Source of the DNA: Fibrobacter sp.
GTDB taxonomy: Bacteria; Fibrobacterota; Fibrobacteria; Fibrobacterales; Fibrobacteraceae
Reading direction: 5' to 3'
DNA length: 50,523 nt
NCBI GenBank assembly: GCA_024398875.1
Contig: JAKSIJ010000019.1
Location: 1-50,523, forward strand
Part shown: positions 32,301-39,411 of the stretch, piece by piece
Position numbering within the stretch: the first letter of the stretch is position 1
Layout of the letters: the number at the start of each line of letters is the position of its first letter
The notes under the pieces: model-generated
Told to the model about the DNA's origin: nothing
The model's input: only the letters and a program-made list of their open reading frames with translations
Databases searched by the model: none
Program-made: the position numbers and the translations under genes

Positions 32301-33372
32301 GCCGGAGTGGGGCTCCTTCCGCATGTTTCAGGCGGTGCGGCCCGCGGTGGTTTCCTTCGGTATCGACTTCCCGCTGGAGGGTTGCAGCTTTGGTTGGCGG
32401 CTGGGCGAATCCGCCCTCATGTCGGTGGAGGAATCCGCCTTCTGGCAAAGTTTCCGCAAGCGCCTGGAGCGCGGACCCGCGACATCTGAGCCTGCGACAA
32501 AAGCCTCTGAGCCCGCGACGGATTCACCTCTTATTGCAGACCGCTTGAACATGCTGGAAACTGGCGGCGTCTTTGCCGATGGCTATGAAACCGTCCTGAA
32601 AATCTGGGTCCTCAAATCTCTCGCCGCCGACCATCTGGATGCCTCGAAATGTGTCCGCTTTACGGGTCTGGAATTCTCCCGCGGCAAAAAACTTCGGGAT
32701 TTCCGGAACCTTGCCGCAACAACCCGCAGTGAAGACGAAGAAATCCGCCTTTCTCTGGTTCGGGCCTGCTATGAGTCGGGCCTCCTGGGCGCCGCCGCCT
32801 TCACGCACTGCTGGAACATCCTGCGAGATTTCTCCGTCGCCATGCGTGACCAGGGCGGCGCGGTTTCCTCTTGCGGCGCAATTCTTACCCGCGATGCGGC
32901 TTCTTCCTGCAGCGCAGCACTTGCTCGCGGCGCTGTTTCCTCCCTTCATTCCCTCTATCAAAAGAACGTTACTTTATTCGAAAGACTTGCGGCCATCGCG
33001 GAACTTGTTGGCACGAATTTTGCGCCCACCAAAGCAAATTCTGCGCCAGCCCCAGTAGCGCCCACTAAAGCAAATTCCGCCCCTCAGTCGACGTCCTCTG
33101 TCAATCTCAAATCCCTTCGGGAATCCTTCCGCCCGTACCTCAAGGCGCGTTACCTCAAAGATCACGAACTCCGCTCCGCCCGGGACCTTCTTTCTCGCCT
33201 GGAGCGTGCAGCTTCGGATTCCTCAGAAATGGTAGACCTCTACCTCTCTGCGCGGGCCACGCTGGAGGATTTTGCCATTCTCTACTTCAAACGGGGCGGT
33301 GATGCCACGGAAGAAGTGGTGGAGGATGAAGCTTTGGCCAAATTGAAGGGCCGCTTTGGCAAGCTGAAGTGA
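29302..33372 (+). CDS. hrpA: ATP-dependent RNA helicase HrpA (DEAH/RHA family)
   Basis: The 1357-codon frame encodes a full-length HrpA, a 3'-5' RNA helicase implicated in rescuing stalled ribosomes in other bacteria. Motifs are intact: Walker A ADTGSGKSTQLPKF, DEAH in MIDEAHERSLNID, SAT in VASATLDAKLF, ATNIAETSLTI and RQRTGRAGRVKPG. HA2 and OB-type regions follow, then the HrpA-specific DUF3418 C-terminus. The ATG at 29302 is preferred to the adjacent in-frame TTG. The C-terminal region carries lineage-specific low-complexity insertions: EPATKASEPATD, repeated Ala/Ser/Cys blocks near 32866-32945 and two copies of APTKANSAP (33022-33084). The gene is GC-rich and core-like. Confidence 0.95.
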   Translation: MGFTALKIEYPELPVVEHREEFLELLKNHQVVIVKADTGSGKSTQLPKFLLEYFCGLAEVVTEGAQKFKIGVTEPRRLAALSIADRLREELKDESLVSTKIRFWEEGPGEAPIKVMTDGILLQEFRKDRLFKQYDAIMIDEAHERSLNIDILLGIFKTVLTERRDFKLIVASATLDAKLFEEFYDNSCVMEAEGRTFPVDVEYYFSDASNGKRASFTGGLSNISYPDDEEDSRNGRDMSGKGDSGLIEEACDAIIDLENRKRDHLLCFLPTERDIQDLAGDLRKKLDEANFDVLPLFGRMSPDEQRRVFRPGSRTRVVLATNIAETSLTIPGIAYVVDTGMARISRYNAQSRIQGLPVEDISKASARQRTGRAGRVKPGVCIRLYSEGDFKKRDEFTEPEIRRSNLANVVLQLRSLGLEMETFPFLQAPPHSAFRGAYKTLFELGALTADNATARVTKLGREMTRLPMDVSLSAVLLRARDAGVLQPALIVCSALSIQDPRVVPNEEPERTRIRGLHRKFAGHKSDFLTYICLWNGFCSEWDGKSWNKLRKFCDKNSLHFLRCREWVDLYEQFSRILDVKFENRVCPFDSFHRDNLHIALLSGFLGGIARRDLENGCYRLVNGRETHVFPGSDLYGKSVEWLFSAEVRETSRTFLTKAAEIQPEWILQVAEPFCTRRWFEPVWNKERGFVEAVEEISFRGLVISRGHRVDYARVNPDDCAQIFWREAVVMGEMARPFHFMEHNERVLENLRALEARKRQFGLAPSEDALVDYYTRIAHNVNSIKSLKDYLNAHTDQFLKFDANYWLEMNGNGVADGLADDVGNSANYSLHDAFGRLGNKKQPQKAPEPKLGGSIEQFRIGNRMLVGEMVFDATRECDGITMDLPYDLLPELSPAKFAMSMHQWREWMAESVIRELPKAVKKNLEAKRSAIDDAFYAALEAAPHKAPLLSLYEVLEKFLKKEKNGEGVLVPTVNPDKENHLRLHLNVVKSGFAEKFPLELSPEWGSFRMFQAVRPAVVSFGIDFPLEGCSFGWRLGESALMSVEESAFWQSFRKRLERGPATSEPATKASEPATDSPLIADRLNMLETGGVFADGYETVLKIWVLKSLAADHLDASKCVRFTGLEFSRGKKLRDFRNLAATTRSEDEEIRLSLVRACYESGLLGAAAFTHCWNILRDFSVAMRDQGGAVSSCGAILTRDAASSCSAALARGAVSSLHSLYQKNVTLFERLAAIAELVGTNFAPTKANSAPAPVAPTKANSAPQSTSSVNLKSLRESFRPYLKARYLKDHELRSARDLLSRLERAASDSSEMVDLYLSARATLEDFAILYFKRGGDATEEVVEDEALAKLKGRFGKLK

Positions 33373-33392
33373 AATTTTCTATCTTATGGCCG

Positions 33393-34220
33393 ATGAAGTT
33401 TGTCGATCGACTATTTCTAGTTTTTGCGTTTGTAGCTCTGGCCACGCTTTCGGCCTGTAATTTCCCGTGGAGCGAGGATGACCCGGTGGTGGTTTCCGTG
33501 GGCTCCAAAAAATTGACTCTTTCTCAAATTCACACCATTGTTCCGGAATGGGATTCCTGGGACGATTCCATGCGCCTTTCTTTTTTGGAACACTGGATTG
33601 ACGAGGAGACGATTTATCAGGAGGCCATTGCCAGCGGCATGGGCAAGGATGAAAATCTTGTACGTCAGATTGAACAGACTACCCGGAAGTTGGTGGTGGA
33701 TTATTTCCTGCAGACTTTTGCCGACACTATGATGCTTTCGGATGCAGAAAAGTTGGATTATTACCACAGCCATGCCGAAGACTATGTCCGTGGGAAGAAC
33801 CTCATTACTGGCGGAATCCTCTATTTCAAGGATTGGAAGGATGCCGACACTTACTACAAGAGCCGCAAGGGGAAGGAATACGAGAATCTTCCCGATTCCA
33901 ACTACTTGGTGAAGAAGATTGAACGCTTTGAGTTGGCGGAGGAATCTCCGGACAGTTGTCTCATTCCCAACCTGGGAACCGTTCCTCTCCGCACTCTTTC
34001 TGTGATGAAGGCTTGTGGCGGGGCTCTCAAGATGTTTGTGGTGACCAGCCGCCTAGATAGCGCCGATGTGCTTCCATACGAGGAAGTGCAGAATGATGTG
34101 GAAAACGAAGTCTGGGTTATCCACAAGGCGAAGGTCATGGAAGAATTAAAGAACCAGTGGAAGAACAATCGCCCCATTTTTTCCCAGGCGAAAGTTTTTT
34201 CAAAGAAGGGTAATAAATGA
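33393..34220 (+). CDS. SurA/PrsA-like lipoprotein with degenerate parvulin part
   Basis: I start it at ATG 33393, which gives a lipoprotein signal (LATLSAC lipobox). TATCTT (33380-33385) ends 7 nt upstream, implying a leaderless mRNA; the longer frame to 33369 lacks these features. The 275-aa protein has a SurA N-terminal-like region (VVVSVGSKKLTLSQI, SFLEHWIDEETIYQEAI). A long helix with a YYHSHAEDY turn follows, then a reduced C-terminal part without clear parvulin residues. The likely role is a periplasmic chaperone for outer-membrane proteins. It overlaps the next gene by four bases (ATGA), so the two are coupled. Confidence 0.75.
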   Translation: MKFVDRLFLVFAFVALATLSACNFPWSEDDPVVVSVGSKKLTLSQIHTIVPEWDSWDDSMRLSFLEHWIDEETIYQEAIASGMGKDENLVRQIEQTTRKLVVDYFLQTFADTMMLSDAEKLDYYHSHAEDYVRGKNLITGGILYFKDWKDADTYYKSRKGKEYENLPDSNYLVKKIERFELAEESPDSCLIPNLGTVPLRTLSVMKACGGALKMFVVTSRLDSADVLPYEEVQNDVENEVWVIHKAKVMEELKNQWKNNRPIFSQAKVFSKKGNK

Positions 34221-35503
34221 TTAGACGCAGCTTCATGATGCTCCTTTGGGGAGCCTTGATTTCTACAGTGTTTGCAGCGCCTGTGCTTATGGATGGCATT
34301 GCCGCCGTGGTGGATGGCAAGCCTATCATGCGTTCTGAATTTCTGAACAACCTCTACAAGTTCCAGGAAACCCCGGAAGCGGCTTCCATGTCGGAACAGC
34401 AGCAGAAGGAATATGTGCTGGACCAGCTCATCGAAGAGAAGGTTCTCCTCAGCCGTATCGACAGGGATTCCATCGTGGTGAGCGATGCGGAAGTGGACCA
34501 GCGTGTGAACGCCCATTTGTCCCAGCTTGCCGCCAGCCAGAATATCGATTTGGCCACCTTGGAAAAGGCGGTCCGCGCGCAGCTTGGTGTGAGCATGGCG
34601 CAGTTCCGCGACCAGCTTTCCAAGCAGATTCGTAGCCACATTGAACTCACTCGTGTTCGTCAGCGCCATGTGGGCTCCATCAGCCCTACCAAGAAAGAGG
34701 TTGACGCCTTCTACGACGAGTACCAGGATTCTCTTCCGCGGCAGTACAACTGCGTGCTTCTTTCCCACATTCAGATTCCCATTACTCCCGATTCCATGAT
34801 TGTGGATTCCGTGAAGAAGGTGGCGGAAGTTTTGATTGATAGCCTGAACTTGGGAATCAAATTTGAACTTTTGGCCAAGAACCATTCCCAGGATTCCTCT
34901 GCCGAGAAGGGCGGTGACTTGGGATATTTCCGTCGTGGCCTTCTGGACCCTGCCTTCGAGCGTGCACTGGATCAGTTGAAGAACGGCCAGTATTCTGCGA
35001 CTCCGGTAAAGACCAACCAGGGCTGGCATATTCCTCGCGTGCTGGGTCGTAAGGAAGACGGCGTCCGTTCCGCCCATATCCTCCTCCGCACCATTCCCAC
35101 GGCTAAGGATTCCGCTCAGGTGCTGGCCCTTGCCGATTCCCTCCACAAGGTCATCAAGACTAAGGAAGATTTCTCCGCCGCCGCAAAAAAATACAGTGAA
35201 GACAAGTCCTCTAATTTCCAGGGCGGTCTCCTGGGCTGGTATCAGAAGAATGAAATGGAGCCCGCATACGTGGACCCTGTGGCGAACCTTTCCATCGGGG
35301 AGGTCTCCGACCCTGTAGAAATCGATGGAGCCTACCATCTCTTCCGTCTGGACGATGCCCGCCAGATTCGTGAACTCACTCTGGAAGAAGACTACGGAAA
35401 GATTGAATCCATGGCCGCCTCTCATCTGGAAAACGAGAAACTGAAAGATCTCGTCAAGAAGTGGCGTCAGGAAGTCCATGTGGATATCCGCATCACGGAG
35501 TAA
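34217..35503 (+). CDS. surA: Periplasmic chaperone / peptidyl-prolyl isomerase SurA
   Basis: SurA escorts unfolded outer-membrane proteins through the periplasm. The 428-aa protein has a signal peptide (cut near VFA-APV) and a SurA N-domain (GIAAVVDGKPIMRSEF, LDQLIEEKVLLSRID). Two parvulin domains follow: LSHIQIPI...FELLAKNHSQD...GGDLGYF, then SAHILLRTI...FSAAAKKYSED...GGLLGWY. A C-terminal helix ends the chain. Both domains keep the typical His/Gly framework. It is translationally coupled to the SurA-like lipoprotein upstream. The large barrel genes at 41-46 kb are plausible clients. Confidence 0.9.
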   Translation: MIRRSFMMLLWGALISTVFAAPVLMDGIAAVVDGKPIMRSEFLNNLYKFQETPEAASMSEQQQKEYVLDQLIEEKVLLSRIDRDSIVVSDAEVDQRVNAHLSQLAASQNIDLATLEKAVRAQLGVSMAQFRDQLSKQIRSHIELTRVRQRHVGSISPTKKEVDAFYDEYQDSLPRQYNCVLLSHIQIPITPDSMIVDSVKKVAEVLIDSLNLGIKFELLAKNHSQDSSAEKGGDLGYFRRGLLDPAFERALDQLKNGQYSATPVKTNQGWHIPRVLGRKEDGVRSAHILLRTIPTAKDSAQVLALADSLHKVIKTKEDFSAAAKKYSEDKSSNFQGGLLGWYQKNEMEPAYVDPVANLSIGEVSDPVEIDGAYHLFRLDDARQIRELTLEEDYGKIESMAASHLENEKLKDLVKKWRQEVHVDIRITE

Positions 35504-35514
35504 TCAGGCCCACT

Positions 35515-36204
35515 ATGATTCACTTCACCCACGTCACAAAATCCTACGAGGAAAACTGGAAGGCGCTGAACAACGTCTCCTTCCGGATTAACAAGGGTGA
35601 GTTTGTCTTCCTGACGGGCCATTCCGGCGCCGGTAAGTCTACAGTCTTGAAGTTAATTTATATGGATGAACGGCCCGATGCTGTTCGTGGCGGGCAGGTC
35701 ATGGTGAAGTTCACCGGCGATTGCCTCTACGATAGCAAGAATACGCCCGATGGTAACATCCAGGCCCTTCGCCGCAAGATGGGCATCATCTTCCAGGATT
35801 TCAAGCTTCTGCCAGATAGGAACGTCTTTGAGAATGTGGCCCTGGCCCTCCGCATTGTGGGCACGCCCTCCAAAAAGATTAATGCTGCCGTCTTTGATGC
35901 GCTGGCTCTTGTCGGCATTAGCCAAAAGCGCTTCGCTATGCCTTACACCCTTTCGGGCGGTGAGCAGCAGCGTGTGGCCATCGCCCGCGCCATGGTTCAC
36001 AATCCCTACCTCTTGCTGGCTGACGAACCTACGGGCAACCTGGACCCCGCTAACGCCGAGGACGTTTTCCGCATTTTCAAGGAAATCAATGCACGCGGCA
36101 CAACGGTGGTCATGGCCACCCATAATCCGGACTTTTATTTGAACAGTCCCTTCCGCCGCTTGTCTCTAGACCACGGCGAACTGTTGAACCGCGATATTCT
36201 CTAA
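35515..36204 (+). CDS. ftsE: FtsE-type ABC transporter ATPase
   Basis: The 229-aa protein is a complete ABC ATPase of the FtsE type: Walker A GHSGAGKST, Q-loop IIFQDFKLLPDRNVFENV, signature LSGGEQQRVAIARA, Walker B LLLADEPTGNLD and switch His in MATHNPDFY. The phrase FQDFKLLPDR is characteristic of FtsE. With FtsX it controls septal peptidoglycan hydrolases at division. The start is ATG 35515; the longer frame overlaps surA. No ftsX follows: the next gene is on the other strand 22 nt away. LolD/MacB-like ATPases are an alternative, though less likely given the Q-loop sequence. Confidence 0.85.
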   Translation: MIHFTHVTKSYEENWKALNNVSFRINKGEFVFLTGHSGAGKSTVLKLIYMDERPDAVRGGQVMVKFTGDCLYDSKNTPDGNIQALRRKMGIIFQDFKLLPDRNVFENVALALRIVGTPSKKINAAVFDALALVGISQKRFAMPYTLSGGEQQRVAIARAMVHNPYLLLADEPTGNLDPANAEDVFRIFKEINARGTTVVMATHNPDFYLNSPFRRLSLDHGELLNRDIL

Positions 36205-36226
36205 ATCCCGGTTTTCTACCGATTCT

Positions 36227-36556
36227 CTATTTTCCGAAAATATCAAGAGGAGTATAGCCGAAGCGGATGATGGCTCCGGTTTCTTTTTCTTTCAGCATTT
36301 TGGAGTGGGCGAGTCCTTCCATGATTGCGTTATCTAGCGCGGTCTGGATGGCGTCGGCATCCCCGGCAAAGGAGATTACTGGGGTGTCCGCCGGAACTTC
36401 AAAGCCCTCAAAAATTGCGACGGCAAACTGGTATTCGTCATCCATTTCAAATACTGCCTGGATTGCCTTCGGAAGATTCGCCATATTCTCAACGCGCGTA
36501 TAAACTTTGCCTTTCCAGCCTTTCGCTTCCATTTGCTGCTTTAATTCATCAATCAT
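36227..36556 (-). CDS. Unrecognised 109-aa cytoplasmic protein
   Basis: No family is recalled. The protein is soluble and mixed alpha/beta, starting MIDELKQQMEAKGWKGK, with a central hydrophobic FAVAIFEGFEVP and a C-terminal TGAIIRFGYTPLDIFG. No catalytic motif or cysteine is visible. A strong AAAGGAG lies 8 nt before the ATG, so expression is credible. It is convergent with ftsE and divergent from the small lipoprotein to its right. Confidence 0.75.
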   Translation of the reverse strand: MIDELKQQMEAKGWKGKVYTRVENMANLPKAIQAVFEMDDEYQFAVAIFEGFEVPADTPVISFAGDADAIQTALDNAIMEGLAHSKMLKEKETGAIIRFGYTPLDIFGK

Positions 36557-36629
36557 AATAAACTCCTTTTTTGGGCCTCGAACCCAATTTCCAATCCGCT
36601 CTACCTGAAGATATTCTTAAATTTCCGAT

Positions 36630-36845
36630 ATGGCACACAAGACCCTCATTTTGACAACAGTTGTTTGCACGTTTCTGCTATTTTCTTGCTCTGACCCCGA
36701 GGCCGAGGCCGAAATTACCCAGTTGAAGGACGCCAACACCCAGATGATTGGCAAAATCGACAACGTGAAGCAGAAGTTGGATTCCCTGGGAAAAGCAACG
36801 GATTCCATCTACAAAAACCTGTCCGATTTGGACATGGAAAAGTAA
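36630..36845 (+). CDS. Small coiled-coil lipoprotein, 71 aa
   Basis: A lipoprotein signal (TTVVCTFLLFSC, lipobox LFSC) is followed by about 50 residues of heptad-patterned helix (ITQLKDANTQMIGKIDN, KQKLDSLGKATDSIY). It resembles Lpp-type or other short coiled-coil envelope lipoproteins in design, not in sequence. A TATTCT box lies 12 nt upstream of the ATG, and no Shine-Dalgarno site is seen, so the leader must be very short. Confidence 0.7.
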   Translation: MAHKTLILTTVVCTFLLFSCSDPEAEAEITQLKDANTQMIGKIDNVKQKLDSLGKATDSIYKNLSDLDMEK

Positions 36846-36854
36846 AGCCCTGGG

Positions 36855-37700
36855 TTATTCCTTCCAGGGACAGTATAGGGTGGGGTAGCAGCCGCCCTTC
36901 TGATTTCCGGATTCGTCCCGATAGTCATAGCACCAAGATGGTGCCTGTTGGCAGTTCTTTCCGATATGTTTGTCGTTGAGGGGGAAACGCCTTTCGACGT
37001 TTTCGGGAATGCTTCCTCTAAAAAGGACATCCTCTATGTTGTAGAGATACATGTCGCCATTTTCGCATTCCGCAATCTCAAGTTTGTCGTCTGGTTCAAT
37101 CTCTAGGTATGTTCTGTAACAGTTGACATCGGGAGTCGTGTCGGGGGGCAATCTGCAGGGTTGGCTTGCAACCTTATATTCGCAACTGGAAACAAGGCCC
37201 TCAAATAAGTTTGGAATTCCCAGAATGTCTTCTGCAGATGATGCCTGAGCCTTCATTTCTATACCCGTATCTCCAGGTACAATTACATAGAGCCACGACA
37301 ATTGATAGTAGTCTCCCTGGCCCCACTTGTTCTTTTCCACGTAATGGATTTTGCTGGTGTATTCAATTTCGTGACCAAGAGAATCCTTGACCACAAACTT
37401 CCATGTGCTTATGTCGTTTTCTTTGAACAGGTGGCATTGTGAATCGTCAGGGCAATCTGTAATCTCTTTTGGGGTAGAACTGCTCCCTATCGAAGAATTG
37501 GAAGAATTTATGGAATTAGAAGATAGAACTGAACTTGAAGATAAAAAGGGGGGTAAATTTACGTCACTTGAGGATGAAAGCATCTGGGTTTCGTCAGTGT
37601 GTTCGTCTACATTGCTTGGGGAATCTCCGCCACAGGCAAGGAATGTAAATCCGAGGAGAGCTGGAGCCCAGAACCACTTTATGTATGGGAATAACTTCAA
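36855..37700 (-). CDS. Poly-serine-linker lipoprotein, function unknown
   Basis: The 281-aa protein has a lipoprotein signal ending at LGFTFLAC. A Ser/Asn-rich linker (repeated SSSS) spans to about residue 75. A Cys-rich extracellular domain then has about ten cysteines, including CYDYRDESGNQKGGCYP at the end. This signal-linker-domain plan is typical of Fibrobacter surface lipoproteins. The start appears to be a TTG at 37698-37700, with GGAG 7 nt upstream; no in-frame ATG fits. Convergent with the small coiled-coil lipoprotein gene (9-nt gap). Confidence 0.7.
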   Translation of the reverse strand: MKLFPYIKWFWAPALLGFTFLACGGDSPSNVDEHTDETQMLSSSSDVNLPPFLSSSSVLSSNSINSSNSSIGSSSTPKEITDCPDDSQCHLFKENDISTWKFVVKDSLGHEIEYTSKIHYVEKNKWGQGDYYQLSWLYVIVPGDTGIEMKAQASSAEDILGIPNLFEGLVSSCEYKVASQPCRLPPDTTPDVNCYRTYLEIEPDDKLEIAECENGDMYLYNIEDVLFRGSIPENVERRFPLNDKHIGKNCQQAPSWCYDYRDESGNQKGGCYPTLYCPWKE

Positions 37701-37722
37701 AATGTTTCTCCAATATAAAATT

Positions 37723-38841
37723 CTAGCTCAGTTTGTTGATGATGCTTTCTACGTCTGTCCAGGCGCAGATGGGCAGGCTCACCACTTTTTTCACCACGTC
37801 TTCCGTGATAGGGCACTTTGTTAGTTTGTCTGCAAAACAGGGTTGCTGGTGCAAGGGCATGGGGTAGTGGATGCAGTAGGGAATCTCCGCCTTTTCAAGA
37901 AGGCCTAGGAAATGTTCCCGGTTCTCCACTAACAAAGTATATTGGGCGTAGGTGCTGGTATTCCCTGCAGCGATTTTGATGGGTTGGATGGCGTATCCGA
38001 CCTTGCGGGCAAAATTCTTGAAGAACTGGTCGTAGGCGGTTGCGTTTTTCTCTCGCACACGGAGTTCATCCTTGAAATGCTTCAACTTCACCAGGAGGAT
38101 TGCGGCCTGTAGTGCATCCAGGCGGCTGTTGTAGCCGAGCCTCTTGTGCAGGTACCGTTCCGTGCTGCCGTGGTTTGCAAGCTCCCGAATGGTTGTTGCG
38201 AACTTTTCATTGTGGGTGAACAGCGCGCCGCCGTCGCCATAGCAGCCCAAGGGTTTCGTGGGGTAGAAGCTGGTGATGGCGATGTCGCCGAAGGTACAGG
38301 CGGCGCGGCCGTCTTGTGTAGCGCCAAATGCCTGGGCGCTGTCTTCCAATAGCCAGAGGCCGTTCTTCTGGCAGATTTCCCGCAGTTCTCTGTAGGGGGC
38401 GCACTGTCCGAATAGGTCTACGGCGATGATGCCCTTCGTTTTCGGACCCACCAGGTTCCGGACGCTTTCGGCAGAAATCTGCAAGGTCTCGGGATTGATG
38501 TCTGCAAACCGGACCGTCGCACCCAGTCTTCTCGCGCATTCCGCCGGAGCGATGAAGGTGAAGTTCGGCACGATGACCTCGTCTCCGGGTTTTACTTCCA
38601 GAGCCTCCAGCGCGAGGCTGAGGGCATCGGTACCGCTGGCGCAGCTAATGCATTTCGGTGCCTCGGACGCTTTCTCGGGCCCAATTCCCTCGGATTCCAA
38701 AAATCGGGAAAGTTCCCCCTCCAACTGCCTAACTACGGGTCCACCGATATAGCAACCGCTATCCAGAACCTGTTTTTCGGCATTTTCCAGCTCCAACTGG
38801 TACGCTTTTCGTTGGGCGGGGAGGTTTACAAAGGGAATCAT
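37723..38841 (-). CDS. DegT/DnrJ/EryC1/StrS-family PLP aminotransferase
   Basis: The protein is a sugar aminotransferase-type PLP enzyme. It begins MIPFVNLPAQRKAYQ and shows CASGTDALSLAL, VIVPNFTFIAPAECA, LLEDSAQAFGA and the PLP lysine K196 in SFYPTKPLGCYGDGGA. Such enzymes make amino sugars for surface polysaccharide or natural products. No sugar-pathway neighbours are present, so the substrate is open. The start is ATG 38841: a TACATT box (38849-38854) lies 7 nt upstream, so the mRNA is probably leaderless. The -35 box overlaps that of rpsT on the other strand. The C-terminus (CPITEDVVKKVVSLPI) is complete. Confidence 0.92.
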   Translation of the reverse strand: MIPFVNLPAQRKAYQLELENAEKQVLDSGCYIGGPVVRQLEGELSRFLESEGIGPEKASEAPKCISCASGTDALSLALEALEVKPGDEVIVPNFTFIAPAECARRLGATVRFADINPETLQISAESVRNLVGPKTKGIIAVDLFGQCAPYRELREICQKNGLWLLEDSAQAFGATQDGRAACTFGDIAITSFYPTKPLGCYGDGGALFTHNEKFATTIRELANHGSTERYLHKRLGYNSRLDALQAAILLVKLKHFKDELRVREKNATAYDQFFKNFARKVGYAIQPIKIAAGNTSTYAQYTLLVENREHFLGLLEKAEIPYCIHYPMPLHQQPCFADKLTKCPITEDVVKKVVSLPICAWTDVESIINKLS

Positions 38842-38848
38842 GGTCAAA

Positions 38849-38878
38849 AATGTAGTAATTCGGGGCTCCCCTTGACAA
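38849..38878 (-). promoter_or_regulatory. Promoter of the aminotransferase, overlapping the rpsT promoter
   Basis: On the minus strand TTGTCA (38873-38878) and TACATT (38849-38854) are 18 nt apart. The start would fall next to the ATG at 38841. The -35 hexamer occupies the same bases as the rpsT -35 box on the other strand. Confidence 0.5.
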
Positions 38879-38899
38879 AATCCTCGGTTTTACTATCTT
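38872..38899 (+). promoter_or_regulatory. rpsT promoter
   Basis: TTGACA (38872-38877), a 16-nt spacer and TATCTT (38894-38899). The predicted leader is about 36 nt and contains GGAG before the GTG start. Confidence 0.75.
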
Positions 38900-38941
38900 T
38901 GACCCAACAAATTTTAAGTAGGTTTTACCCGGAGATATAAG

Positions 38942-39202
38942 GTGCCTCAACACAAATCTTGCAAAAAGCGTCTGCGTCAGGCCGAAAAGGCCAATGCAAT
39001 GAACCACTCTGTTCGTTCTGCTATTCGTTCCAGCCTCAAGGTGATCCGCTCTGCTTCTTCTAAGGACGAAGCTCTGAAGGAAATGCCCAACCTGTTCAGC
39101 ATGCTGGACAAGGCTGCCGCCAAGAGCCGTGCTGGTTTCAACGCAAATCGCGCTGCCAACTACAAGGCCAAGGCTGCTAAGGTCGTTAACGGCCTGGCTT
39201 AA
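38942..39202 (+). CDS. rpsT: 30S ribosomal protein S20
   Basis: The 86-aa, strongly basic protein matches S20 over its whole length (PQHKSCKKRLRQAEKANAMN, SVRSAIRSSLK, AAKSRAGFNANRAANYKAK). S20 binds 16S rRNA early in assembly. The start is GTG at 38942, with GGAG 7 nt upstream. In E. coli S20 the start is also non-standard (UUG), so a weak start codon may serve feedback here too. It is monocistronic, with its own promoter and terminator. Confidence 0.97.
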   Translation: MPQHKSCKKRLRQAEKANAMNHSVRSAIRSSLKVIRSASSKDEALKEMPNLFSMLDKAAAKSRAGFNANRAANYKAKAAKVVNGLA

Positions 39203-39227
39203 TAGGGTCTTTCTAGTATTTTGGAGA

Positions 39228-39262
39228 ACCGATGCATTCTGTGCGTCGGTCTTTCCTATTTT
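39228..39262 (+). terminator. rpsT intrinsic terminator
   Basis: A 9-bp stem ACCGATGCA/TGCGTCGGT (one G-U) with a 5-nt loop is followed by CTTTCCTATTTTT. Confidence 0.8.
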
Positions 39263-39411
39263 TATGTAAAATTTTGTTTTCACGGTAGGGCTCCGGCTTC
39301 ATATTGACGTAAGCGCAATAATCATCTCATTTCCCTATTTTGCGGTGTTTTTCCAGTGTCCGCCATAATCTTTTTTTACTAGATTAAGTCAAAGAATATT
39401 AAGGAATTAAA

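Noticed and set aside
33902-35479. 525-aa open frame antisense to surA and its neighbour
   Set aside because: Both sense genes have signal peptides and family motifs and are coupled; the antisense frame shows no domain.
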